A stretch of DNA of 64,000 nucleotides from Ptychodera flava (taxonomy: Eukaryota; Hemichordata; Enteropneusta; Ptychoderidae), in assembly GCF_041260155.1 (NCBI RefSeq), contig NC_091944.1, positions 24,043,332-24,107,331 of the forward strand, given 5' to 3'. Shown here piece by piece: positions 11,425 through 20,641 of the stretch. A model generated the notes under the pieces. The model searched no databases. It had not been told where the DNA came from and was given only the letters and a program-made list of their open reading frames with translations. Each line of letters opens with the position of its first letter. The first letter of the stretch is position 1. The position numbers were made by a program, and so were the translations under genes.

Positions 11425-11512
11425 GAACCGGAAGTAAAGTTGCCCCCCAAAGCACAACTCACGTGCTTTCTCGGGCTAAACGAGATCTCGTCCGCCATTT
11501 AAGAATAAGGTC
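11425..11512 (-). repeat. Right terminal inverted repeat
   Basis: Reverse complement of the left repeat, with about three substitutions and a shorter G run (6 rather than about 14). The minus strand carries an overlapping 77-codon open frame, most likely fortuitous. Confidence 0.85.
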
Positions 11513-11514
11513 TA

Positions 11515-11945
11515 TTTTAGCTTGTTGCTAAAACTTGGTATTGGGCAAGTATGGTCATTTGCATGATCCAAGATGGCCGACGTTTTTCTCAAAAATTTTA
11601 ACTTTCCACCTAAAATGTCCATTTCTATGATTATTTTGTTAATTTGCATTCTTACGGGTATCTGACACAATGTTAGCCTGTTTGCAAAAAAACTTATGTT
11701 CAAGAACTCTCGTTATTTGCATTATCCAAGATGGCCGCTAATTCATTTCTAAGATTTAACTTTTGACCAAAAAATGCTCGTTCTTTTGAAGATTTTTATA
11801 GATTTGCATTTATTTTGGTACTTGACATATTGTTGACTTGGATGCCCGAAAGTAAATGTCAGCAACTCCGTAATTTGCATAATCCAAGATGGTGGCCACC
11901 GAAGGTCAAATGTAAAATTTAACTTCTGGTCCTCACGTCCTTATA
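11515..11945 (-). repeat. ~155-bp tandem array, right part
   Basis: Nearly three units of the array begun at 8366. The motif ATTTGCAT, spacer, ATCCAAGATGG occurs at about 11557-11579, 11715-11737 and 11873-11892, spaced about 158 bp apart. The first unit joins directly to the left array block once the inserted TIR element is disregarded. Confidence 0.85.
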
Positions 11946-11960
11946 TTATGTGTAATACCT

Positions 11961-12475
11961 CTAGTCATGGATAAAATAATCGCAATCATACCAATCCATA
12001 ATCCAATGACAGTGGGTCAGAATTCGTAAGACAATAGTAGTTTGTAAGACAATAGTCTGATAGCTCAGTAAAAAGCTTCGTGCTTTTCCGATTACTATAT
12101 GTGTGTGTACTGTGTCTGTGTGTGTACTGTGTCTGTGTGTCGTCTGCTCCACGCACACCGTGTTGTTCGGTCGCGAACAGAATTGCAACATCTAAGTCGG
12201 TTACTGTGACCAACTCTTTTGGGTTGGAAGCAGTGGCCGACTGGTTTTGTGTGAGGCCTATCAGCTAGGCGATGTTGCCGTGAGTGTGTGGGGGTTCGAA
12301 TCCCGTTTGGGTTATAGTAAAAAAATTACATTGTAAACATAGACACAAAACAGCACAGAACAGACAGTAAATAGACGGTACACAAACAAAGTCATATTCA
12401 TGAAAGAAAGATATATGGACTTCTGGCCAGAAGACCAAGAAGTGATGTCAGGTGTTTCGTAAATATTAAGCGCAT
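11961..12475 (-). mobile_element. Naiad-type PLE 3' tail, interrupted by a SINE
   Basis: Both flanks of the SINE at 12048-12330 match the 3' tail of the Naiad copy at 42441-45375: AATCGCAATCATACCAAT on one side and GAAGTGATGTCAGGTGTTTC on the other. Only the tail is present here, with no RT domain, so this is a strongly 5'-truncated copy. Orientation is minus. The longest open frame is spurious and partly SINE-derived. Confidence 0.75.
12048..12330 (+). mobile_element. SINE-like repeat with tRNA-type promoter (family 1, copy 1)
   Basis: An internal RNA polymerase III promoter is visible: box A TGGCCGACTGG (12234-12244) and box B GGTTCGAATCC (12293-12303). The long gap between them resembles a class II tRNA with a long variable arm. 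TTGTAA flanks both ends (12042-12047, 12331-12336), and the empty site is recognisable from the uninterrupted Naiad tail near 42505. Truncated relatives lie at 34980 and 43616. The tRNA-like part lies toward the 3' end, after a 5' body of about 180 bp that includes a GTGT-rich stretch. Confidence 0.7.
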
Positions 12476-13220
12476 CCTGCCCTAGATTCATAGATGTAGA
12501 AACAACTTCTTATGTTATTTTGTTAGTCAAAGGTCAAATCCAACAGATAAAAGTCAAATCAGTGTTAAATTTGACTTTTGGCTTAAGTGACAACAATTGG
12601 AGATAAAATCTTCATGAACATTCATGATTCACTGTGTTCGATTTGTTTATGTGAACACCTTTTTACAAGTAACAAGAACCGATACTCAACTTAAATAGGT
12701 GTAAAAATAGCACAATAAAACAGCAAATGTTATTGATGGTAATGTGAAGCAGTTGTACGCTCTCACCCATAATCGGGATCAACGGGCAATCCCCATACTG
12801 TATGGCTCTCATAATAATCTTTAGTATCGTCATCATTCTTTTCCTCAACATCATGGTCCACATCATATTTCTGGTTATCATTACTAGTCTCCCCAACATT
12901 CTTCATGTCAGCATCCTCATCATCTATTGCTTGACCAACTTATCTATTCGTGAATGGATTGTATCCATCTTCACCAAAACAGATACAGTACGGTGTGCAT
13001 AACAGATGTTCTTTTTGGCAGCCATACGCCTCAGTGAAACATTACATAGCCTGTGCCTTACTTGACACTCGGTCAATTAACCCCTGGCATTGCTGGCCAC
13101 CCTTATAAATAACAGGACCTTGAATACTATCCTACAATCCCAATCCAAATTTTTATGACACCAGCTGACTCTTTTGGTGGAGCTTGACGGCCTGTTGCTT
13201 TCAACACATTACTTGTACTT
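12476..13220. other. Unassigned
   Basis: A 78-codon minus-strand frame (12663-12899) and a 66-codon plus-strand frame overlap, with biased hydrophobic content and no recognised motif. Nothing else was seen. Confidence 0.4.
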
Positions 13221-13560
13221 GAGCGCTCAACACGTTCTGCAGCAGGTTTGCCATTGTTGGATGAAGAGCCATCATTTTAGGGCTTTTCTTCTTTTTGATC
13301 AACAGCCAAAAGGTCCCGACTGCTGACCATACATACCAAGGAAGAATGGTTTTTCTGCTTCTACCAATCTGCCTCTGTGGTACATACCTAATCCAGAACG
13401 TGAACCAAGTCTGGGAAGTTTCCAGCCATCAAAGTTTTGGGTGCACTTATCTTCCATTTGCCTTATTGATATGAGGTTGTGTAATACCTTCTGTGGGCAA
13501 GCATGCCATGGAGTTGCAGACTTTTGTTGTCCGAGATAAGTACACGGTGCGTTGTCATTG
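13221..13560 (+). repeat. Dispersed repeat, copy 2 (first copy at 8-345)
   Basis: Aligned with 8-345 in direct orientation throughout, including GTTGGATGAAGAGCCATCAT and CTGGGAAGTTTCCAGCCATC. A 105-codon minus-strand frame (13299-13616) crosses it, but the plus-strand frame is the one shared with copy 1. Confidence 0.8.
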
Positions 13561-13839
13561 TTCACTCCTTCTGCACTACTGGCCTGCCCAATATACGCAG
13601 TACACCAATAGGACAAGCCAAATCAGTTTCATCACTAAGTATTCGTATCATATTTTCCAGAGTTAGCTGCCAGTAGAACATAGGACATCATGGAGATGTC
13701 TACCTCGTCTTGATCAAATGCACCATCTTTCTGAGTATCCATTGCCGCCAAAAATATAAAGTCTCATAATATACTAGCCAGTGCCCGTTTGTCAGTCTTC
13801 CTCTTTATAATGACATCTTATTTAGGTAAAGGACTTGCG

Positions 13840-14400
13840 ATAGAAAACTCATTGTCAATGGTAAACTAGGCAATGACTCTAATGGTTACCTTTCTAGCAG
13901 CTATATGACAAAAGAGATGATTTTGACTTTAGTATCATCAATGTCCCACACCTCCTCAGTACTATTCCACTCTTACAAGCTTATAGGTTATACATTTCCC
14001 AGCTTATTCGATGTGCAAGAACATGCAGTTAATATGATGATTTTGCAGAGAGACATAGCCAACTATCTTGCAAACTTTTAAATCAAGGTTACACTAGAGA
14101 AAGACTTGTCTTAACATTTAAAAGCTGTTTTAGCAGTTATCACATGTTGGTAGATAAGTAGGATATCTCTCTTCGACAAATGATTGCTGATGGCTTCGGT
14201 GATATTGGTCCTTTGTTGGAGACCACTACCTGTTTGACTTTCGAGATTGATATATGGCGGGTGCTATACGTGAGGCAAGATGCGCTTACTATTTTCGAAG
14301 CACCTGACACCTCTTCCTGGTTTTTTGAAGAGGTCCTTATATATTTTTTGAATTTGACTTTGTTGTCTGATCCAGTGGTTTAGAAGAGAGGTATTACACA
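13840..14400 (+). pseudogene. Naiad-type PLE, 3' fragment
   Basis: Plus-strand translation across frames gives pieces typical of the C-terminal RT region in this family: SQLIRC near CCCAGCTTATTCGATGTGC (about 14000), then LLNQGYTRERLVLTFKS, then RQMIADGFGDI near 14190. The following tail matches the tail of the minus-strand copy at 42441 (ATATATGGCGGGTGC; GCGCTTACTATTTTCGAA). Several stops and frame changes are present. Catalytic palm and N-terminal parts are missing, so it is a dead 5'-truncated copy. Confidence 0.7.
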
Positions 14401-14404
14401 TCAT

Positions 14405-14910
14405 ATAAGGACATGAGGGCCAAAAGATTAATTTTAGAGATGATGTTGGCAGCCATCTTGGATTATTAAAATTACGATAGTTGGCCGACATTAACTTTCG
14501 GGCAAGCGAGCTAAAATTGTTTAAAGTATCCAAATGAATGCAAATCGACAAAAATATTGATACCAAAGAATGTTTGTCGGTATAAAGTTAAATTTTAGAT
14601 ATGACTTGGCGGCCATACAGGATTATGCAAGTTACCAGCGTTGCCGAATAGCAGATGTTTACGCAACCAGTCTAAAATTGTTTCAACAACCGTAATGAAT
14701 GAAATCAACAAGAAATCTCAAAGGAATGAACATTTCTACGTCAAAAGTTAAATCAGAGAATTGATTTCGCGGCCATCTTGGATTATGCAAATTACGAGAG
14801 TTGCCCCACATTAATTTTTGGGCAACCGAGCATCTAAACTTTTTTCAGGTACCCATATGAATATAAATCAACAAAAACTTCATTGGAAAGAACATTTCTA
14901 GGTTCATGAA
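14405..14910 (+). repeat. ~155-bp tandem array, inverted relative to 8.4-11.9 kb
   Basis: About three units whose reverse complement matches 8366-8609 and 11515-11945. The best-kept core is CGGCCATCTTGGATTATGCA (14770-14789), followed by AATTACGAGAG. Other units begin near 14450 and 14608, giving a period of about 155-160 bp. Confidence 0.8.
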
Positions 14911-14929
14911 ATTTCCTTAGCTCGATTAT

Positions 14930-15060
14930 TGAACCAATCTTTTTTAAGATTGGGGATTTAGTCGAGCGGTTTGTCTGTTGTCCTCTGCGCTAGGTGATTG
15001 GGTGATGTGAGTTGTGGGCTCGAGTCCCGGTTGAAACCATTGTATTTCTCTTTCCTGGGT
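14930..15060 (+). mobile_element. SINE-like tRNA-promoter repeat (family 2, copy 1)
   Basis: Box A TAGTCGAGCGG (14959-14969) and box B GGCTCGAGTCC (15017-15027) lie in a GGGGATTTAGTCGAGCGGTT context like a serine- or leucine-type tRNA. The downstream text GTTGAAACCAT is shared with copy 2. Not a functional tRNA: no acceptor stem could be closed. Confidence 0.65.
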
Positions 15061-15124
15061 TGATAGCTCTGCTGGTGGACAGAATTGTCCCTGAGGCTAT
15101 CTTCCGCCCAGTGTAAAGCATTGT

Positions 15125-15400
15125 ATTCATTGCTTCGCTTCGATATAGTTTGTGTCAGATGTATGATAGCGTGTGTGCTAGCGTGAGTGCTTCACGAACT
15201 CTACGGGGAGTGGAGAGGGCGCAGTCAGAATTGTAACATCCTTAGCTCGATTATTGAACCAATCTTTTTTAGGATTGGGGATTTATTAGTCGAGTGGTTT
15301 GTCTGTTGTCCTCTGCTCTACGTGATTGAGTGCTGTGCGTTGTGGGTTCGAGTCCAGGTTGAAACCATCGTATTTCAACTCGACTATATATGTAAGTCAG
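15125..15400 (+). mobile_element. SINE-like tRNA-promoter repeat (family 2, copy 2)
   Basis: The longest copy of the family. A 5' body (GTGATAGCGTGTGTGC-like text, then GCAGTCAGAATTGTAACATC) precedes box A TAGTCGAGTGG (15287-15297) and box B GGTTCGAGTCC (15345-15355). The segment AGCTCGATTATTGAACCAAT is shared with copy 1. As in family 1, the tRNA-like part lies toward the 3' end rather than at the 5' end. Confidence 0.65.
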
Positions 15401-15785
15401 AAAAAGAAAATGCAACTTTGGCCCGATAATCACTTGATTCCACAGGGACATATTAATCACATATGGCTAAAAAATGCGTCATTCATTAGTAAGTGAGCAC
15501 GCAGATTGGACTGATGGCAATGCTTCGTGAACTGCTTATGGAATCGTAGTTTTTGAGACAATATCTTTGCCGATATTTGTCAACCACTTTCTAACTGTCC
15601 TCTGGTTTTTCCTTCAGATTTGCAATCGCAAAAATGCCTTGACAACATCCCGTTTGGGAGCATTGTAATATTTACATTAAGGTCTTGCAATCAGGCTACT
15701 GGTACTCCCTAGTTGTAATAACCCCAGCAAACTTATTGAAACACGAAGTTTCTGCGTCATCATCCGGAAATTTACCCAGTATGCT
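15401..15785. other. Unassigned
   Basis: No repeat, TIR or protein-like stretch was recognised between the SINE and the foldback element. Confidence 0.4.
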
Positions 15786-15800
15786 CTATGAAACTGGTAG

Positions 15801-16483
15801 ATGTGGAAACGCAGCTATCTGTTGGCGGGGTTGCGTGCGTCTTTATGTGGGTCAAAGGTCAACCCGCCACGGATAGTTGCGGGCCAACTGCGAGCGAAAG
15901 TGGGTCTATTACGATGACACAACATGTATCGGAATTTTGAATGGCAAAATAACCAAAGTGAGCGTAATTCAATAAAATGACCTATACCTGCCTGAACTCT
16001 GATAATTGCTCATTCCCTAACTCCTTTTGTGAAAAAATTTCTAATTTCGGCTGATTTTCCAAGGAGTACTCAAGATTTTCACTCCAGCAGCGATCTTTGA
16101 CTTCTATTGATATGCTAATATAGACGTCGCTCGTTCGGTCAGATCCTTATTAGCATATCAATGGAAGTCAAAGTTCGCTGCTGGAGTGAAAATCTTGAGT
16201 ACTCCTTGGAAAATCAGCCGAAATTACATAAACGAACCAGAAATTTTGTTCACAAAAGGAGTTAGGGAATGAGCAATAATCAAAGTTCAGGCGGGTATAG
16301 GTCATTTTATTGAATTACGCTCACTTTCGTTTATTTTGCCGTTCAAAGTTCCAATACATGTTGTGTCATCGTAATAGACCCACTTTCGCTCGCAGTTGGC
16401 CCGCAGCTATCTGTGGCGGGGTTGACCATTAACCCACATAAAGACGCACGCAACCCCGCCAACAGATAGCTGCGTTTCCACAG
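15801..16483. mobile_element. Foldback element with 15-bp flanking duplication
   Basis: Two arms of about 320 bp form a near-perfect inverted repeat around a loop of about 27 bp (about 16116-16143). Ends read TGTGGAAACGCAG and its complement. The identical 15-mer CTATGAAACTGGTAG sits immediately outside both ends (15786-15800 and 16484-16498). No coding capacity was seen. A 15-bp duplication is longer than usual for cut-and-paste DNA transposons, including the 8-10 bp of Mutator/Foldback types, so the integration route is unclear. Confidence 0.8.
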
Positions 16484-16618
16484 CTATGAAACTGGTAGCC
16501 AAGATGGCCGTGCTTAAATGGGTTTTTAACCCCCATATGGGCAAAGTATTTTGTGAATTATTTGATTAACGGGGATATTATGAGTAGAAAACAGGCACAG
16601 AAGTGTTCTCCATTTTAA

Positions 16619-17220
16619 AGGGGAAGTTCACCAAGCATGATTTTTACATATGTGGTAGCTCTGTGGTCATTTACCCCAGAAAAGGTATTTTCACCATTTA
16701 TAACTCGCCCGATTTTCTACGAAAATGACAAAAATGGTACAGGAAGTTGCCCGTGTAATTTGAATCATGGGAAAAAAGCCCCAAGCTTGGAGCTTGCATC
16801 ATGTGATATGGAAGGGACCATCTTCGGATGGGTATGGCCCCCACATTGTCCACTCACAGTAACACAGTAGTAAACAGCAACACAAAATCTGACAGTGGAC
16901 AGTTTATTATAAATGATTCATCGTTTATGCAAGGATACTCAGTATAAACAAAAGTTATGTAAATACGCACAGCCTGGTTTAAGCATTGGTGAGTGGACAA
17001 TGCCATACCCATGGGAAAATGGTGCCTTCCATATCACATTATGCAAGCTCCAAGCTTGGCGCTTTTTCCCATGATTCAAATTACATGGGCAACTTCCTGT
17101 ACTATTTCTATCGGTTTTTGTAAAAATCGTGCAAGTTATAAATGGAGAAAATAGCTTTTCCAGGGTAAGTGACCACAAAGCTAGCACATATGTAAAAATC
17201 ATCCTTGGTGAACCTCCCCT
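16619..17220. mobile_element. Palindromic TTAA MITE, copy 1
   Basis: The ends are inverted repeats starting AGGGGAAGTTCACC and extend as diverged arms of about 240 bp, including CATGATTCAAATTACA-type text and AGCTCCAAGCTTGG. TTAA flanks both ends (16615-16618, 17221-17224), the signature of piggyBac- and Kolobok-type transposition. A second copy lies at 53160-53759. Open frames of 77 and 87 codons inside are mirror readings of the arms and are not genes. Confidence 0.85.
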
Positions 17221-17224
17221 TTAA

Positions 17225-17640
17225 TATCTTCAATATAAGAGTACAATTAGTTGGAGGTTAACTTGTCCTTTAAATTGACGCATTTTAATCGTTATGCATC
17301 TCGTTAGTTGTACAGACCAAATACCTGCCATGTTGTTGTAATTTATACCAAATTTCGAGGAATGTCAATGATGAAGATTCCAGTAAATTTGAAAAAAAAG
17401 AACGGATGTCTCCACTCTAGTTCGTGCGGTGAACGTTATCGATCGATATTCTTTCATCGGAAATTGGTACAATGTTATGTGCTCACTCGCATGACTTTCC
17501 CAGCACATAAATGGCGCCAGACTTGGCCAAAATGCGCCCAAATGTGCTGAAAGATAAATGCTGTACAAAAGCTTTAAAAAGTGTTGACGATTCAATTTAA
17601 GCACAAGAAACCAACGGATACTTTGATGTTATGGTACATA
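17225..17640. other. Unassigned
   Basis: Overlapping 80-codon frames occur on both strands with no recognised motif. No repeats were seen before the TA microsatellite. Confidence 0.4.
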
Positions 17641-17643
17641 AGT

Positions 17644-17644
<1 letters not shown>

Positions 17645-17718
<74 letters not shown>

Positions 17719-17730
17719 ATATATATATAT
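17645..17730. repeat. (TA)n microsatellite
   Basis: More than 40 TA units, interrupted once by a phase slip near 17707. Confidence 0.95.
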
Positions 17731-17914
17731 TGTGGATATATTCATGTCGTGACCTGAACACATGAGCCAGTACGCCAGCAGATTTTGATCGATATTCTAT
17801 CAAAATAAATTGGCACAATGTTAGCTGTCATTACTAGCAACTGGCTGAAAGCGCTCTTAAGTAAAAAATATGCTTCGCGGAATATTAAACACCCAGGCAT
17901 ACTTTCGTCCTGCA

Positions 17915-19680
17915 GTGCTAGGCTGAAGAGGAAGTGATCATGCGGGTAGTTGGACGCTTAATAGAGGACTGGCACCTGGCTAAGTCCTGGTAGACGTCCT
18001 CTGTCTGGACCAGTAAGAGGAGCCAGTCTGTATAGGTGAACAGCACCTGCCAGTGCTCCCCATACAGAGCTTTCATCTGGTTGCAGAAGAAGTCGTACAT
18101 GTGGCGGCTAGAGAGGGCCAGGACGCTCATGCCCAAATATTCTGTGTGGTTGAGGACAAGCCAGCGCTTGTGAAGCTGGACTGTTGTGAGGTCATAGTCT
18201 AAGATGTTGGCCCGCATGTAGGCAGGGCAGGCCAGCAGGCATGGAATCTTGCCTTGCCCGTATGCACACACAAGCTGCATGTCGACCTGCAGGTTCTCCA
18301 TGGCTTTCCCAAAGATGGAGTTGTTCATCAGCTTTTTTAGAGGTCCTTATCAGAGGTGGTGGCCGCCCACTTCCGGAGCTTTGTGTTATATCCGATGTAG
18401 GAATCCCTCCATTGGCTATGCTCGAACTTCAGGGCATGGGGATCTTCTTCAGCCCTGCCCCTGGAAGAGGTACATTTGCAGGCTGCGGTAGTGGAGGATG
18501 TAGTTCTTGCTGAAGAGGTTGGGGACCATATTTTCAACCTAAGCGGATGGTTGCTTTCCTCCCAAGAGCCCTTGCTGGTGTGCCAACAGCCTTTTTCCCT
18601 GAACCACAATGCACTCAGGGACTTTGCTGTTAATCAGTTAGCAGATCTATCAGTCTTGTCTTTCGGAAGCTTTAAAACACGTCTGCCTTAAGGGGGACAT
18701 CTGCAGTTGGAAAGTTTATAATAGTCCCCCAGGGTGTGGCAGCCGAAGGTCTCCCAGACTTCTTTAGCATGGGCGTAGTCACTCTCTTTGATGCCTGAGC
18801 CAGAGAGCTTGCTGTGGAAGGCCTGTTTTGGTTGAAGCTTGGGGTCAATGAAACACTTCCAGTCGTCAGTGTACGCATAGGGATAGACACCATTTGAATG
18901 CAAGAGGTCGCATCACTCTTTGGGTTCATACTTCACTGCTATGTAGAAGGCCTCAGGCCGGTGGCCCCCACAAGCTTGTCTAAGGAGGTCAACCAGAACT
19001 GGACACTGTTGATGAAGCACGGCTGCCCAAGTGGGATGCAGGTGATCCTGCCCTGTGCTTTCGAGATGGCCTGCATCAGGAGACGGGAGTCATAGCCCCA
19101 CAGGTATGGTTGTGGGTTTGGAACTCAGCCGTAGCTTGATCATTGACAGAGTCTCTGGTGAGAGGCTTCTGGCATATGTTGCTGGTCATGTTTGCAGTGC
19201 TCTAAGGTCTTCTGCAAATCTTTGGAAGTGGGTGCCTGGGTGTTACTGGTCATCGGGTTGAGCTTGGGCCCTTTACCTTAGTGACCAGGGCCTCGAAATC
19301 AGGGTAGTAACAGAGGGAGTAAGAACCTGTTTGTGGTGGTTCTGGGAGGCTAGCTTGTTTTTTTCCCTCTTCTTGTTTCTCAACCCTCACAGCCATCTTA
19401 CCGATCCCCTGGCACTCAGGCTAGTGGGTCTCCAGCAGGTCCTGCCTGATGTACCAATGGAGGGGGCGTACGCAGTAGTCTTTGAGCTTCTTATGCTCTG
19501 TCTGGTCGCACGGCAACTTGTTGTGATCCTTCACGTAGATGTAGAGGGATTTTCCGGCTACCTTAATCACATAATATTTCTCGTAGTCATTCGCTTGGGG
19601 TGTTTACTCTTGTGGAAGACATGACACTGCCTTTTCCCAGCGAAAGTCTTTTATGGCCAGGCCTCCCTGTCTCTCAAAGG
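17915..19680 (-). pseudogene. Polinton-type protein-primed DNA polymerase B (fossil)
   Basis: On the minus strand this segment carries landmarks of the protein-primed family B polymerase of Polinton/Maverick and adinto-type elements. An exonuclease-side block reads DSRLLMQAISKAQGRI (about 19.05-19.1 kb). A block typical of the polymerase middle reads GVYPYAYTDDWKCF and later TLGDYYKLSNC (about 18.7-18.9 kb). The palm entry MNNSIFGKAMENLQ and a following MYDFFCNQMKALYG...LLFTYTDW block lie at about 18.0-18.3 kb. In living elements the enzyme copies the element from a terminal protein. This copy is broken, with many breaks, and looks old. No terminal inverted repeats, capsid or integrase of the same element were recognised here. 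Confidence 0.75.
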
Positions 19681-20638
19681 TATATCTTGTTTTGTAACAC
19701 CCCCTCAACAAACATAACATAGCTTCATGCACAAACCTCTCTTGACCTTAAAGTTGTGAATATCGCAGTACTTGCCCATGCTCTTTCGACCACAGAGCTC
19801 CGTTGAGCTCACTTAAGCAACTGGCATATGTTCTTTGGAATTTTCAAGTTACTTTATATAATAATATACATTATCACCTATGTCTAAAATGATTTTCTGT
19901 AGTGGGTCTCACCGGGCAGTTCATGAGCCCTCCTGGGTAAAATGGGCTTATGAACCCCAATTTTTGGCAAGTTTGTACTGTTTACACCATTTCAGCGGAA
20001 GATGCATAAGCTATGTACCTGTAACCCATGCTGACTTCACGGATCAAAGAAAGTCAGGAAGTGATTGTATCATTGATTGAGTCTTTGGTACTGCCCGAGA
20101 AAGTTTTATGGGAATATGTCTATTTCAGAGCTGTGCTGCATTTTGTTTTACCAAAAGTTAATGGTATTGTGTCTGAATGCGTATACTTCAGAACATTGGC
20201 AATCAGCGCATCTTGACATTCCTCGCAATACAGCATACCAACCATTTTCTTCGTTGTTTGAGTCGATTACAGCCAGTCGATCCATGACAAATATTCAACT
20301 TGAAGCAATTTCGGATAAGTTGAGTGCAATACGTATCTGATTTTTCCCTTACAAAAGTGTCGAAAAGCCATCGAGTAGCTCTAAACCTTGCAACCAGATA
20401 AGCAAAACCAAAACACCACAAACAGAAAACTTGAGTATAACTGATCGGGGCCCAAATTACTCTGCAGCTTCTATTTACACAGAGAGGTGAAAACTTATTA
20501 TCAAAGTTAAAATTTGCCACCCACTTCTCTAATAATTATATTTTCTGTAAACATGAATGACTCGACTTTTAGTTCTACGTGTTGTCGCATATCTGTACTC
20601 GCTGAGTACATGTCACCATCGATGTAAAATTCATGATA
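19681..20638. other. Unassigned
   Basis: Short open frames up to 105 codons (minus, 20203-20520) with no recognised motif. No repeat structure was seen. Confidence 0.35.
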
Positions 20639-20641
20639 TTA

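Larger units (their letters stand above)
8612..11512. mobile_element. 2.9-kb DNA transposon-like element with ~88-bp TIRs
   Basis: The ends match as inverted repeats of about 88 bp starting GACCTTATTCTTAAATGGCG, with only a few mismatches and a variable G run. TA flanks both sides (8610-8611 and 11513-11514), fitting TA target duplication as in Tc1/mariner-like elements, although two bases are weak evidence. It sits inside a ~155-bp satellite, so the integration site is recognisable. No transposase was found: the interior holds 15-bp repeats in opposite orientations, inverted arms around a Penelope-like RT remnant, and a 117-bp tandem repeat. It is probably a non-autonomous carrier that has accumulated other insertions. 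Confidence 0.7.

Noticed and set aside
12234-12303. True tRNA gene with box A and box B
   Set aside because: Acceptor and anticodon stems do not close, the unit recurs as a dispersed repeat at 34980 and 43616, and one copy has flanking duplications. It is a SINE-type promoter, not a tRNA gene.
12802-13002. Hydrophobic 66-codon frame as a small membrane protein
   Set aside because: The opposite-strand frame is equally open, and the hydrophobic composition follows from an ATC/ATT-rich low-complexity stretch.
16637-17202. Mirror-image open frames of 77 and 87 codons with shared sequence (MIFTYV.ALWS)
   Set aside because: They are the same arm of a palindromic MITE read from both ends, and recur in the copy at 53563-54012. 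Not a gene family.
17597-17818. 73-codon frame rich in IYIY repeats
   Set aside because: Produced by the (TA)n microsatellite.
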